From Phocaeicola coprophilus (lineage in GTDB: Bacteria > Bacteroidota > Bacteroidia > Bacteroidales > Bacteroidaceae): DNA of 64,000 nucleotides. The notes beneath the pieces are model-generated. The model saw nothing but the letters and a program-made list of their open reading frames with translations. It did not search any database and was not told the origin of the DNA. The DNA is taken from contig JACJJM010000004.1 in NCBI GenBank assembly GCA_016900015.1, positions 124,001 to 188,000 on the forward strand. Direction: 5' to 3'. Both the position numbers and the translations under genes were made by a program. Of the stretch, positions 51,880 through 60,863 are shown piece after piece (the stretch's first letter is position 1; each line of letters starts with the position of its first letter).

Positions 51880-52125
51880 TCAATCTATGTTTAACGGTTG
51901 TCTGATGCCCGAACGTGCGTCCCGCATATCTTTGATGATTTCATCTGCACTCCGGCTGTCTTTCCACTTGCCAAAATGTTTGTCAAGCATTTCTTTCGTT
52001 GCAGTCTCTTCGCGTGTCTCTTCCAGCAGCTTTTCCGCCAGCCAACGCTTGTTGCTTGTGCTGAGTGAAAGGGAGTGGATGAACGACAAAAGGCTGTCCA
52101 TATTCAGAGAAACATTAGCATTCAT
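51880..52125 (-). CDS. Antitoxin-like small protein paired with the PIN toxin
   Basis: 81 aa from the ATG at 52125, preceded by a good ribosome-binding sequence (aggagg at 52134-52139) and a promoter box; the longer frame from 52179 starts inside the promoter. It begins MNANVSLNMDSLLSFIHSLSLSTSNKRWLAEKLLEE and is helical and charged, ending DARSGIRQPLNID. I do not see a standard DNA-binding fold by eye. Its role is inferred from size and its position directly before the PIN gene. Confidence 0.7.
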   Translation of the reverse strand: MNANVSLNMDSLLSFIHSLSLSTSNKRWLAEKLLEETREETATKEMLDKHFGKWKDSRSADEIIKDMRDARSGIRQPLNID

Positions 52126-52165
52126 GGTCCTATCCTCCTGTTTTGATTTGATTATAAGCATACAG

Positions 52166-52173
52166 CAAAGATA
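52166..52173 (-). promoter_or_regulatory. -7 box of the PIN toxin-antitoxin operon
   Basis: On the minus strand TATCTTTG matches TAnnTTTG, 40 bp before the antitoxin ATG. Confidence 0.6.
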
Positions 52174-52481
52174 AGGCATTCCGCCTAAAAATCCAATCCT
52201 CTATGTAGAGAGGAAAAGAAATATGTGGGATGCAGTCCGTCGGAATATGCGAGAAAACAAGAAAAGTAGCAATAAACTTCTTGCCGATTATTCTTAATTT
52301 GAAAGACAAACATGATCTCCATATCTCACTCTTTTAAGGCCTGCCCAACGGAAATACACATTATTAATATTCCCTATCAAATCCATATTCTTTTGTCATT
52401 TTTCGATTAGTTCGATGATTTATTGTAGTTTTGTAACTTCAATTAAGCATACACTTTAAATATTGATATAGCTAACTAGTT
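52174..52481 (+). promoter_or_regulatory. Intergenic region with the PBP1A promoter
   Basis: No gene is seen in these ~300 bp. A small perfect dyad (cctctatgtagagagg) lies at 52199-52214. TAGTTTTG at 52427-52434 matches TAnnTTTG and is the likely promoter of the PBP gene at 52482. Confidence 0.5.
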
Positions 52482-54815
52482 ATGAGAAAGAAACTATTAA
52501 TCGCAATGTGGAGTGGACTAATCGTCATCACATTAGCGATAGGAGTCATATTTTTTGCCATATCCAAAGGCTGGATTGGCTACATGCCACCCGTAGAAGA
52601 GCTGGAAAACCCGATAAACAAGTTTGCCTCGGAAATCATCACAGCCGATGGGAAAATGCTAGGAACTTACTCCTACAGCAAGGACAACCGTGTCTTCGTG
52701 GGCTATGACGAGCTGTCGCCCAACCTGATTCATGCGCTCATCGACACGGAAGACATCCGTTTCCAGGAACACTCCGGCATCGATGCACGGGCTTTGTTCC
52801 GAGCCATCATCAAGCGGGGCATCCTCATGCAGGCCAGCGCCGGAGGCGGAAGCACCATCACCCAGCAGCTGGCCAAACAGCTGTATTCCGATGTGGCTGA
52901 AAACACGATGCAGCGTCTCCTGCAAAAACCCATCGAATGGGTCATCGCTGTCAACCTGGAACGTTTCTACACGAAAGAAGAGATTCTGACCCTCTATCTC
53001 AACTACTTTGACTTCCTGAACAATGCCGTGGGCATCAAGACGGCATCCAACACTTATTTTTCCAAAGAGCCGAAGGACCTGAAAGTGGAAGAAGCAGCCA
53101 CGCTGGTCGGCATGTGCAAGAACCCGTCATACTTCAATCCTGTACGCCATAACGAACGTGCGCGCGGACGCCGCAATGTGGTCATCGACCAGATGTGCAA
53201 AGCCGGACACCTGACCAGACACGAGGCCGACTCGCTGAAAGCCTTGCCTCTGAAACTCCGCTACCGCCGCGTGGACCACAAGGAAGGACGGGGCACTTAC
53301 TTCCGTGAATACCTGCGCCGGATGATGACGGCCAAAAAACCGGTGCTCAGTGAATACCGGGGCTGGCAGATGCAGCAATACTACGAAGACTCGCTGGCCT
53401 GGGAGACCAACCCACTCTACGGATGGTGCAACAAGAACAAGAAGAAAGATGGCAGCTATTACAACCTCTACACCGACGGACTGAAAATCTACACGACCAT
53501 CGACTCACGCATGCAGCGCTATGCCGAAGAGGCCGTGCAGGAACATGTGGCCATGTACCTGCAACCGCAGTTCTTCAAGGAAAAGCGAGGACGCAAGACA
53601 GCTCCCTACACCAACCAAATCTCAAGCGAGGATGTCAACAAAATCCTGGAACGCGCCATGAAACAAAGCGACCGCTACCGCATCATGAAGAAAGCCGGAT
53701 ATAGCGACGACGACATCCTGAAAGCCTTCCACCAGAAACAGGAAATGACCGTCTTCTCCTATCAGGGCGACATAGACACCCTGATGACGCCGATGGACTC
53801 CATACGTTATTACAAACACTTCCTGCGTGTAGGTTTCATGTCCATGGACCCGCACACGGGCTATGTGAAAGCCTATGTGGGCGGACCGAATTACACCCAC
53901 TTCCAATATGACATGGCCATGGTGGGCCGCCGGCAAATCGGTTCGACAATCAAACCATTCCTATATACACTTGCCATGGAAAACGGATTCTCGCCCTGTG
54001 ACGAAACCCGCAACGTGGAACAAACCCTGGTCACTGAGACCGGAGAAACCTGGACACCGCGCAACTCCTCCCGCAAACGATACGGAGAAATGGTCACGCT
54101 GAAATGGGGATTGGCCAACTCCAACAACTGGATTTCCGCCTACCTGATGAGCAAACTGAACCCGTATGCCCTCGTCCGGCTGATACACAACTTCGGTGTG
54201 CTCAACAAAGACATCCAGCCGACCCCGTCGCTCTGCCTCGGACCGTGTGAAATCTCCGTAGGAGAAATGGTGAGCGCCTACACCGCATTTGCCAATAAAG
54301 GCATCCGCACAGCACCGGTATTTGTCAACCGCATCGAGGACAGCGACGGCAATGTGCTGGCCGAGTTCTCCCCCGTCATGCAGGAAGTGATCAGTGAATC
54401 CAGCGCCTACAAGATGCTCATCATGCTCCGTGCCGTCATCAACGAAGGCACCGGCGGACGTGTGCGCTTCCGCTACGGCATAACGGCCGACATGGGAGGA
54501 AAGACCGGTACGACCAACAACAACTCCGACGGTTGGTTCATGGGATTCACTCCTTCGCTGGTCTCCGGTGTATGGGTCGGCGGCGAAGACCGCGACATCC
54601 ATTTCGACACGATGTACTACGGACAGGGAGCCTCCATGGCACTGCCTGTCTGGGCTCTCTACATGAACAAGGTCTTTGCAGACAAGAGCCTCGGCTATTC
54701 GCAAGATGAAAAGTTCGAGATTCCTGAAGGCTTTGACCCCTGTGCAGGCATGGACACCGGCATGGAACATGCGCCCACGAGCACGGACGGACTGGACAGC
54801 TTGTTTGAGGAGTAA
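52482..54815 (+). CDS. Bifunctional penicillin-binding protein 1A (transglycosylase/transpeptidase)
   Basis: 777 aa. One N-terminal membrane anchor (LIAMWSGLIVITLAIGVIFFAI). The family 51 glycosyltransferase domain has LIDTEDIRFQEHSGIDARALFRA (catalytic Glu in EDIRF), GGSTITQQLAKQL and RKPIEW-like QKPIEWVIAVNLER. The transpeptidase domain has the active Ser-Lys in RQIGSTIKPFLYTL, the SxN motif in ANSNNWISAYL and GGKTGTTNNNSDGWF. It polymerises and cross-links peptidoglycan at the inner membrane. Monocistronic, with its own promoter. Confidence 0.95.
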   Translation: MRKKLLIAMWSGLIVITLAIGVIFFAISKGWIGYMPPVEELENPINKFASEIITADGKMLGTYSYSKDNRVFVGYDELSPNLIHALIDTEDIRFQEHSGIDARALFRAIIKRGILMQASAGGGSTITQQLAKQLYSDVAENTMQRLLQKPIEWVIAVNLERFYTKEEILTLYLNYFDFLNNAVGIKTASNTYFSKEPKDLKVEEAATLVGMCKNPSYFNPVRHNERARGRRNVVIDQMCKAGHLTRHEADSLKALPLKLRYRRVDHKEGRGTYFREYLRRMMTAKKPVLSEYRGWQMQQYYEDSLAWETNPLYGWCNKNKKKDGSYYNLYTDGLKIYTTIDSRMQRYAEEAVQEHVAMYLQPQFFKEKRGRKTAPYTNQISSEDVNKILERAMKQSDRYRIMKKAGYSDDDILKAFHQKQEMTVFSYQGDIDTLMTPMDSIRYYKHFLRVGFMSMDPHTGYVKAYVGGPNYTHFQYDMAMVGRRQIGSTIKPFLYTLAMENGFSPCDETRNVEQTLVTETGETWTPRNSSRKRYGEMVTLKWGLANSNNWISAYLMSKLNPYALVRLIHNFGVLNKDIQPTPSLCLGPCEISVGEMVSAYTAFANKGIRTAPVFVNRIEDSDGNVLAEFSPVMQEVISESSAYKMLIMLRAVINEGTGGRVRFRYGITADMGGKTGTTNNNSDGWFMGFTPSLVSGVWVGGEDRDIHFDTMYYGQGASMALPVWALYMNKVFADKSLGYSQDEKFEIPEGFDPCAGMDTGMEHAPTSTDGLDSLFEE

Positions 54816-54839
54816 GACAGACTTCCGTCATTTTTATAG

Positions 54840-54847
54840 TATCTTTG
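54840..54847 (+). promoter_or_regulatory. -7 box of the MetAP gene
   Basis: TATCTTTG, 23 bp before the ATG at 54871, excludes the much longer in-frame extension back into the PBP gene. Confidence 0.6.
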
Positions 54848-54870
54848 CACGACCAATTACTAAAATAACT

Positions 54871-55728
54871 ATGTTTCATAAGAAAAGAAACCGGTGGCAC
54901 CTCATCAAAGGACAAGAACCCACCGAAATGGACAAGAAAATCTTATTCTACCAAAATAAAGGCCACCTCGTGCCGACACGCGAACTGATTAAGACACCCG
55001 AACAGATCGAAGGCATCCGCAAGAGCGGCATCGTCAACACCGGCGTCCTGGACTTGGTGGCAAGTGAAATCCATGCAGGCATGAGCACAGCCGACATCGA
55101 CAAGCTGGTCTACGACTATACCGTCGCCCACAATGCCATCCCGGCGTGCCTGGGCTATGAGGGTTTTCCGAAGAGTTGCTGCGTCTCCATCAATGAAGTG
55201 GTCTGCCACGGCATCCCCAATGAATGTGAAATCCTGGAAGAAGGCGACATTGTCAACGTCGACTGTACGACCATCCTCGACGGCTACTACGCCGACGCTT
55301 CGCGCATGTTCATCATCGGGCAGACGACCCCTGAAAAAGAAAAACTTGTACGAGTCGCCAAAGAATGCCTCGAAATCGGCATGCAGACAGCCAAGCCGTA
55401 CAGCTTCGTCGGCGACCTCGGCAACGCCATAGCCAAACATGCACACAAAAACGGGTTCTCAGTCGTCCGCGACCTCTGCGGACATGGCGTCGGCCTGCAA
55501 TTCCACGAAGAACCCAATGTCGAACACTACGGGAAAAAAGGCACAGGCATGCTGCTTGTCCCCGGCATGGTCTTCACCATCGAACCCATGATCAACATGG
55601 GCACATGGGAAGTCTTCATCGACGAAGAAGACGGATGGACCGTAGTCACAGAAGACGAGTTGCCTTCAGCCCAATGGGAGCACACATTCGTCATGACTGA
55701 CCACGGTTTGGAAATTTTGACATACTAA
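54871..55728 (+). CDS. map: Methionine aminopeptidase, type I, with N-terminal extension
   Basis: 285 aa from the ATG at 54871. The first ~45 residues (MFHKKRNRWHLIKGQEPTEMDKK...) extend beyond the catalytic core, which starts near ELIKTPEQIEGIRKSG. Metal ligands are visible: Asp in VNVDCTTILDGYYADASRMF (two Asp), His in CGHGVGLQFHEEP, Glu in FTIEPMINMG and Glu in SAQWEHTFV. It removes the initiator methionine from nascent proteins. A later in-frame ATG at 54928 is an alternative start that would drop part of the extension. Upstream of tsaD on the same strand, each with its own promoter. Confidence 0.92.
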   Translation: MFHKKRNRWHLIKGQEPTEMDKKILFYQNKGHLVPTRELIKTPEQIEGIRKSGIVNTGVLDLVASEIHAGMSTADIDKLVYDYTVAHNAIPACLGYEGFPKSCCVSINEVVCHGIPNECEILEEGDIVNVDCTTILDGYYADASRMFIIGQTTPEKEKLVRVAKECLEIGMQTAKPYSFVGDLGNAIAKHAHKNGFSVVRDLCGHGVGLQFHEEPNVEHYGKKGTGMLLVPGMVFTIEPMINMGTWEVFIDEEDGWTVVTEDELPSAQWEHTFVMTDHGLEILTY

Positions 55729-55754
55729 ATTCCCGTAAATAAATCGAAAAATAT

Positions 55755-55762
55755 TATTTTTG
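55755..55762 (+). promoter_or_regulatory. -7 box of tsaD
   Basis: TATTTTTG matches TAnnTTTG and lies 19 bp before the tsaD ATG. Confidence 0.55.
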
Positions 55763-55781
55763 CGAAGATTAGCGAGATATT

Positions 55782-56801
55782 ATGGATACAATTATATTAG
55801 GCATAGAATCATCTTGTGACGACACCTCGGCCGCAGTCATCAAAAATGGCATTCTGCTATCAAATGTCGTGGCAAGTCAAGCAGTCCACGAAGCATACGG
55901 AGGAGTCGTGCCGGAACTGGCCTCACGCGCCCATCAGCAAAACATCGTTCCGGTCGTGCATGAAGCATTAAAACGTGCCCATGTCACCAAAGAGCAACTC
56001 AGCGCCATAGCCTTCACCCGCGGTCCCGGTCTGATGGGGTCACTGCTTGTGGGCGTTTCGTTTGCAAAAGGCTTCGCTCGCGCATTGGGCATCCCGATGA
56101 TTGATGTCAATCACCTGCAAGCCCATGTGCTGGCCCACTTCATCAAAGATACGGCAGACGACGTGGCACAACCCAAACTCCCCTTCCTGTGCCTGCTGGT
56201 GTCGGGAGGCAACTCACAAATCATCCTGGTCAAATCTTACAATGACATGGAAGTATTGGGACAAACCATCGACGATGCGGCAGGCGAAGCCATCGACAAA
56301 TGTTCCAAAGTGATGGGACTCGGTTATCCAGGAGGACCCATCATCGACCGCCTGGCCCGTCAAGGCAACCCCAAAGCCTTCACATTCAGCAAACCCCACA
56401 TCCCGGGTTATGATTACAGCTTTAGCGGACTGAAAACATCATTCCTCTATTCATTGCGCGACTGGCTCAAGGACGACCCGGATTTCATCGAACATCACAA
56501 GGAAGATCTGGCAGCCTCACTGGAAGCCACCATCGTGGACATCCTGATGAGCAAACTCCATAAAGTAGCCAAAGACCTGAACATCAAAGAAGTTGCCGTG
56601 GCAGGCGGCGTATCGGCAAACACAGGACTAAGAAACGCCTTTCATGACTATGCAAAACGGTATAACTGGAACATCTACATCCCTAAATTCAGTTATACGA
56701 CAGACAATGCAGCCATGATTGCCATAACCGGATATTTTAAATATTTAGATAAAGATTTTTGTACCATTGACAAACCGGCTTACTCACGAGTTGGTTTATA
56801 A
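55782..56801 (+). CDS. tsaD: tRNA N6-threonylcarbamoyladenosine transferase TsaD
   Basis: 339 aa, the usual length. ILGIESSCDDTSAAV at the N-terminus, the metal-binding ELASRAHQQNIVPVV (His), FTRGPGLMGSLLVG, the second His in DVNHLQAHVLAHF, and DDAAGEAIDKCSKVMGLGYPGGP are all present. With TsaB and TsaE it transfers the threonylcarbamoyl group to A37 of ANN-decoding tRNAs. The CinA-like gene follows after 15 bp, probably co-transcribed. Confidence 0.97.
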   Translation: MDTIILGIESSCDDTSAAVIKNGILLSNVVASQAVHEAYGGVVPELASRAHQQNIVPVVHEALKRAHVTKEQLSAIAFTRGPGLMGSLLVGVSFAKGFARALGIPMIDVNHLQAHVLAHFIKDTADDVAQPKLPFLCLLVSGGNSQIILVKSYNDMEVLGQTIDDAAGEAIDKCSKVMGLGYPGGPIIDRLARQGNPKAFTFSKPHIPGYDYSFSGLKTSFLYSLRDWLKDDPDFIEHHKEDLAASLEATIVDILMSKLHKVAKDLNIKEVAVAGGVSANTGLRNAFHDYAKRYNWNIYIPKFSYTTDNAAMIAITGYFKYLDKDFCTIDKPAYSRVGL

Positions 56802-56816
56802 AAAAAATGTAAGGCC

Positions 56817-57317
56817 ATGTCATTAGAAACGAAGTTTATAAGTCGAGAAATTAATGATTTGATGTGGAAAAACGGTTCCACTCTGTCTACAGCAGAAAGC
56901 TGCACAGCCGGCAATGTTGCCGCAGCCATCACTTCCGTTCCCGGTAGTTCGCAATTTTACAAAGGTGGAGTAGTCGGCTATTCCAATGAAGTAAAGGAAA
57001 ACATGCTGCACGTAAGTCATGAGACACTGGAGACTTACGGAGCAGTCAGTGAGGAAACCATCACTGAAATGATCAAAGGAGCGATGAACACGCTTAAAAC
57101 AGACTTCGCTGTCGCCACTTCAGGCATTGCAGGTCCCGGTGGAGGCACTTCTGAAAAACCCGTCGGACTTATCTGGGTGGCAGCCGGCAACAAACACAAA
57201 GTCATCACCCAAAAGCTGGAAGGAGACTATGGTCGAGAGATCAACATCGCTCGGGCAACCCAAGCCGCATTGGCTTTATTACTAACTTTAATTCGCGAAG
57301 ACGAAAATAACGACTAA
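56817..57317 (+). CDS. CinA C-terminal-domain protein (nicotinamide-nucleotide amidase type)
   Basis: 166 aa. [41 protein letters not shown] and [23 protein letters not shown] are the PncC/CinA C-terminal motifs; the Ser in STAESCT and the following residues form the active site. It deamidates nicotinamide mononucleotide to nicotinic acid mononucleotide in NAD recycling. The N-terminal CinA (MoeA-like) domain is absent, as in PncC. Operon with tsaD. Confidence 0.88.
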   Translation: MSLETKFISREINDLMWKNGSTLSTAESCTAGNVAAAITSVPGSSQFYKGGVVGYSNEVKENMLHVSHETLETYGAVSEETITEMIKGAMNTLKTDFAVATSGIAGPGGGTSEKPVGLIWVAAGNKHKVITQKLEGDYGREINIARATQAALALLLTLIREDENND

Positions 57318-57368
57318 CATAAAGTGTACTTTTTAAGCGAATTGCTTGTTTATTAGGAATAAATGCCT

Positions 57369-57376
57369 TAATTTTG
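57369..57376 (+). promoter_or_regulatory. -7 box of the rpmB operon
   Basis: TAATTTTG matches TAnnTTTG, with TTG about 20 bp upstream and 49 bp of leader before the L28 ATG. Confidence 0.55.
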
Positions 57377-57425
57377 CACGCTGTTTGAGATAAACATAAA
57401 AAGAAACTATAAAAATAAGATAGCA

Positions 57426-57686
57426 ATGTCAAAAATTTGTCAAATTACCGGAAAGAAAGCCATGATTGGCAACAATGTTTCACACTCAAAGAGAAGAACT
57501 AAACGTACTTTTGATGTGAACTTGTTTACTAAAAAATTCTACTATGTAGAACAAGACTGCTGGATTAGCTTGAACATTTGTGCTGCTGGTCTTCGTCTTA
57601 TTAATAAGAAAGGTTTGGATGCCGCTTTGAACGAAGCTGTAGCCAAAGGTTATTGTGATTGGAAAACCATTAAAGTAATCGGCTAA
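57426..57686 (+). CDS. rpmB: 50S ribosomal protein L28
   Basis: 86 aa. Begins [33 protein letters not shown], the L28 signature. Followed by L33 (21-bp gap) and DUF4295, the conserved Bacteroidetes order. Codon use is A/T-richer than in neighbouring metabolic genes, as is common in highly expressed ribosomal genes of this group. Confidence 0.97.
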   Translation: MSKICQITGKKAMIGNNVSHSKRRTKRTFDVNLFTKKFYYVEQDCWISLNICAAGLRLINKKGLDAALNEAVAKGYCDWKTIKVIG

Positions 57687-57707
57687 AATTAAGGGAGATC
57701 TAAGATT

Positions 57708-57896
57708 ATGGCAAAGAAAGCAAAAGGTAATAGAGTACAGGTCATCCTCGAATGTACAGAACACAAAGCTAGTGGAATGCCGGGAACTTCTCGCTACATC
57801 ACTACGAAAAACAGAAAAAACACACCTGAAAGATTGGAACTGAAGAAATACAACCCGATCTTGAAGAGAGTAACAGTTCACAAAGAAATTAAATAA
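57708..57896 (+). CDS. rpmG: 50S ribosomal protein L33
   Basis: 62 aa. [20 protein letters not shown], then [25 protein letters not shown], is the L33 pattern. The zinc-binding Cys pairs of the C+ type are absent (only one Cys), so this is a zinc-free form. Between rpmB and the DUF4295 gene. Confidence 0.95.
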   Translation: MAKKAKGNRVQVILECTEHKASGMPGTSRYITTKNRKNTPERLELKKYNPILKRVTVHKEIK

Positions 57897-57905
57897 TAGA
57901 ACCCT

Positions 57906-58061
57906 ATGGCAAAGAAAACAGTAGCAACCTTACAAACAGGTAAAGAAGGACGTTCTTACACCAAAGTTATCAAAATGGTGAAATCGCCGAAAACCGGTGC
58001 TTACATTTTTGATGAACAAATGGTTCCGAACGAAAAAGTTCAAGATTTCTTCAAGAAATAA
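57906..58061 (+). CDS. DUF4295 small ribosome-associated-type protein
   Basis: 51 aa, beginning MAKKTVATLQTGKEGRSYTK and ending PNEKVQDFFKK. It starts 9 bp after the L33 stop. This tiny basic protein is found in the same position in most Bacteroidetes and belongs to DUF4295. Its conserved link with L28 and L33 suggests it is a ribosomal component, but that is inference here. Confidence 0.92.
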   Translation: MAKKTVATLQTGKEGRSYTKVIKMVKSPKTGAYIFDEQMVPNEKVQDFFKK

Positions 58062-58143
58062 AAGAATCATTCTCCCTTTTTACTATAAGAACCCCTGACA
58101 CAAGTTCAAGATAGTTATCACAGAGGGACAACTTCATAAAATA

Positions 58144-58179
58144 ATACCCGCCTCATTCAGAGACGGGTATTGTTTTTTT
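58144..58179 (+). terminator. Rho-independent terminator of the rpmB operon
   Basis: atacccg pairs with cgggtat (58144-58150 and 58164-58170, with additional ctc/gag pairing), followed by a T-run (tgttttttt). Confidence 0.85.
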
Positions 58180-58205
58180 ATGAACATCCGCATTCTACCC
58201 AATGC

Positions 58206-58263
58206 CATGTAGGGGCAGGGGTTGCCTGCTCGAAAACATCCACGTGGATGCGCCCCTACATGA
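58206..58263. repeat. gtaggggc palindromic repeat
   Basis: catgtaggggc at the left faces gcccctacatg at the right with a GC-rich interior (ccacgtgg). It belongs to the widespread (t)gtaggggc...gcccctaca type and sits next to a second, longer inverted repeat. Confidence 0.6.
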
Positions 58264-58295
58264 GATGTTTGCGGATATTCATTTACAATAAAACT

Positions 58296-58393
58296 TGTAG
58301 GGACGCTCGGTCGGAGCGTCCGGGAGATGCCTTTGCGTGCAAGGCTTAGCCGTTCTGGACGGCATGCGGACGCTCCGACCGAGCGTCCCTACA
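58296..58393. repeat. 98-bp element with 27-bp perfect inverted repeats
   Basis: The left arm (58296-58322) starts TGTAGGGACGCTCGGTCGGA and the right arm (58367-58393) is its exact complement, enclosing 44 bp. The arms are themselves partly palindromic (gacgctcggtcggagcgtc). It is probably a non-autonomous mobile or hairpin element; it carries no gene. Confidence 0.72.
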
Positions 58394-58448
58394 AATTGGG
58401 TTGGAGGTTTGCCGACATCATGCCTCTGTGTTTCCGTATGCGACATTC

Positions 58449-59183
58449 TCACTCTCCAAACAACCGCTTGGCTTCCTCATAACTGTCAAGCGAACCAATG
58501 TCATAACGCTTGCCGGGCATTACCCAAGCATACATGGGGACACGTTCACACAGGTAATGAGCCAGATTGCCCGGGGCATCTTTCCCGCAACCGTGATTCT
58601 GGCAGTCCCTGATGAGTGGCAAGTCGTCTTTCTTGTACAAATAAAAAGGAGGCACTGCCCAATGGGACACGGGATGCTCCGGCTTCTCCTGCATCTCCAG
58701 CACACGCATATCGGCATCCACGGCTATCACTCCCGTGCGTTGCAGACGGACCAATTCCGGCTCTTCATGACACATGATGAGCGATGCGTTCTTCTCCTTG
58801 AAATATTCGACAAAACCACACAGCGAGAAGTCGAGGATGTTGTCGGCGGCTATGACCAGCAAATCGTCGTCAAGGCGACAACGGTCGATGGCCAGCAAAA
58901 GATCGCACACCGCACCCAGACGGGTCTCATTTGTCATTGTCCCGTCATCCAGGACACGGACGGGCTTCGTTAACTGCATGGTCGATACCCACTGTTCGAA
59001 ATGCCCGACAAACTTATGATTGGTCACAATGATGTGCTCGTCTATCTCAGCTATCGGATCTATGTCGGACATCAACCGACCAAGAATCGTGCTGCCGCCC
59101 ACACGCAACAGCGGTTTCGGAAAGTTCTCGGTCAAAGGGTAAAGCCGGGTAGCATAACCGGCTGCTATTACTACATTCTTCAT
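58449..59183 (-). CDS. NDP-sugar nucleotidyltransferase
   Basis: 244 aa. The N-terminus KNVVIAAGYATRLYPLTENFPKPLLRVGG is the nucleotidyltransferase signature; GYATRLYPL replaces the common G-x-GTRL-x-PLT form. LLVIAADNILDFSLCGF gives the metal-binding Asp, and MQEKPEHP and YDIGSLDSYEEAKRLF complete the glucose-1-phosphate thymidylyltransferase-like fold. It would transfer NMP to a sugar 1-phosphate. A sugar 1-kinase-like GHMP gene lies 222 bp upstream on the same strand, so the two may form a salvage route to a nucleotide sugar. The exact sugar and nucleotide are not readable. Confidence 0.85.
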   Translation of the reverse strand: MKNVVIAAGYATRLYPLTENFPKPLLRVGGSTILGRLMSDIDPIAEIDEHIIVTNHKFVGHFEQWVSTMQLTKPVRVLDDGTMTNETRLGAVCDLLLAIDRCRLDDDLLVIAADNILDFSLCGFVEYFKEKNASLIMCHEEPELVRLQRTGVIAVDADMRVLEMQEKPEHPVSHWAVPPFYLYKKDDLPLIRDCQNHGCGKDAPGNLAHYLCERVPMYAWVMPGKRYDIGSLDSYEEAKRLFGE

Positions 59184-59255
59184 TTTGTCTGTCTTTCTAT
59201 TTCCTTTATAATAAGTAAATGTTCATAGTTGGTTTATACCATGGGGCATTCATTC

Positions 59256-59365
59256 TTTCGACGCGGATGACGCGGAAAACGCGGATTATTTTTTGTCATG
59301 ATAATGAACATTTCCGAATCTTTCGAATTATAAATCAGCGTTATCAGCGTCATCCGCGTCAAAGA
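59256..59365. repeat. acgcggat inverted-repeat element
   Basis: Left end tttcgacgcggatgacgcgg, right end tcatccgcgtcaaag, with A/T-rich centre. Same family as 51315 and 60864. It occupies the gap between the nucleotidyltransferase and the kinase genes. Confidence 0.65.
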
Positions 59366-59405
59366 AATTGCCGCATATTCAACACCGTTGCACCCCTCTC
59401 CCACT

Positions 59406-60599
59406 TTACAGGAAATCGGAGCCGTTGCTGGGATGGCAAAAGAAAATTTCCATCGTCTCCCGATATTGCGGAAAGCGTTTCAGGTATTCCTCGCGCACAT
59501 GACGCTCGATGGATTCTCTTTTCTCCGGGTCGACCAGCGCGATGCACGCACCTTTGAAACCCGCTCCGCTGAAACGACCGCCATAAATGCCGTCCGTCTC
59601 ACGCATAATCTCATACAGTGCTATCAGTTCCGGAGACCCGCATTCGTAGTTGTGGATGGAGCTTTCACAACTCTCGAATATCAACTGCCCGAATGCACGG
59701 ATGTCGCCACGCGTCCAGGCTTCCACGCCGGCCTGCACACGGTCGCACTCTGTGAAGAAATGGCGGGCACGACGGGCAAAGCGTTCCGGCATGACCGACT
59801 CGTGGCGCAAAAACTCATCTTCTGTCACATCACGCAGCCGGGTGTGCTCCAGTTCCTTCAAAGCGCGGTTCTCGTAAGCTTCCACAATCCAGGCTGCCGT
59901 TTTACATTCTGACACACGCAAATTGTAGTCCGTTCCTGTCAGCTTGCGGGTCACGCCGCTGAAGAACACGCCGATTTCAAAGGGCAAAGCCTGCGAACCG
60001 TCACCAAAGGGAAGCAACTTATATTCAGATGTCAAGGTATCCATGTAAAGCAGCTTGTCCGATTCACAGAGCACCACGCATGCCTGGTCCAGGATACCGT
60101 TGCGCAGCCCCACATATTCACGTTCTGCCTCCGATGCATAATGGATGACCTGCATCTTGTCCAGCTCCAGATGGTTCACTTTGGCCAGTGCCATCACGAA
60201 CCCGCAAAGCAGGGCAGCCGACGAGGAAACCCCACCGATGGGCATCGACCCCTGCACCACCCCCTTCACGCCACTCTTCAGCGAGAAGTCCTGCTGCAAG
60301 GCCCAGGTCGCACCACGCAGGTAATCACCCCAGTTATTCTGCTTCTCTTCCACAGGACGCTGCACATTGAAGGTCGTCAAACCCTCGAAAGACAGCGAAC
60401 ACATTTCCACCTTGCCCGTATCCGTGGCGGAAAACAGAAACTCAATGCCCTTGTCAAAGGCAAAACCGGTCACCAGTCCGTGCTGATGGTCCACGTGTGC
60501 CCCCAACGGACAGATGCGGTAAGGAGAAAACAGACGGTACAATGCGTCGCCCCTGCCGAAAAACGTGCGATAGGCTTGAAATAAAGATTCCATAATCAT
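59406..60599 (-). CDS. GHMP sugar kinase, galacturonokinase/galactokinase-like
   Basis: 397 aa (or 395 from the ATG at 60593). GHMP layout: SPYRICPLGAHVDHQHG in place of the galactokinase GRVNLIGEHTDY signature, the ATP loop SMPIGGVSSSAALLCGF, and the C-terminal GGRFSGAGFKGACIAL. The ICPLGAHxDHQ form is what plant galacturonokinase has, as I recall it, so a uronic acid or related sugar may be phosphorylated at C1. Galactose itself is not excluded. The downstream nucleotidyltransferase could then activate the product. The pair is separated by an acgcggat repeat. Confidence 0.75.
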   Translation of the reverse strand: MIMESLFQAYRTFFGRGDALYRLFSPYRICPLGAHVDHQHGLVTGFAFDKGIEFLFSATDTGKVEMCSLSFEGLTTFNVQRPVEEKQNNWGDYLRGATWALQQDFSLKSGVKGVVQGSMPIGGVSSSAALLCGFVMALAKVNHLELDKMQVIHYASEAEREYVGLRNGILDQACVVLCESDKLLYMDTLTSEYKLLPFGDGSQALPFEIGVFFSGVTRKLTGTDYNLRVSECKTAAWIVEAYENRALKELEHTRLRDVTEDEFLRHESVMPERFARRARHFFTECDRVQAGVEAWTRGDIRAFGQLIFESCESSIHNYECGSPELIALYEIMRETDGIYGGRFSGAGFKGACIALVDPEKRESIERHVREEYLKRFPQYRETMEIFFCHPSNGSDFL

Positions 60600-60641
60600 A
60601 CAAAGATATAATTTATTTTTTTATTAAGTAAGTCACAAGAA

Positions 60642-60844
60642 TTAAACCCAAATTGGTCATGAGATCGCTCAAAGATTCTTTTTCCTAATAAAGCAAAGCT
60701 CTTCGGGCATCTTGCCCACTTCTGCCGGCGTCTTGCTTCCCAGCTTACCTTGACGTAGCCCGCTACGCCTTCAATAAGCCGAAAAGCAACCCGCAAGACA
60801 TAAGTGGACAATCTACCCAAAGTCTAATGACCGATTTGGGTTAA
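60642..60844. mobile_element. MITE-B copy 2 (203 bp)
   Basis: Starts ttaaacccaaattggtcat and ends AATGACCGATTTGGGTTAA, with the same interior blocks as copy 1 at 10727-10930 and the same orientation. The left terminal repeat has diverged from the right one at several bases. Confidence 0.75.
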
Positions 60845-60863
60845 ATAGACATATAGGTATTTT

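Noticed and set aside
58337-58973. Plus-strand frames across the 58.3-59.0 kb region
   Set aside because: They overlap the inverted repeat element and the antisense of a clear nucleotidyltransferase gene.
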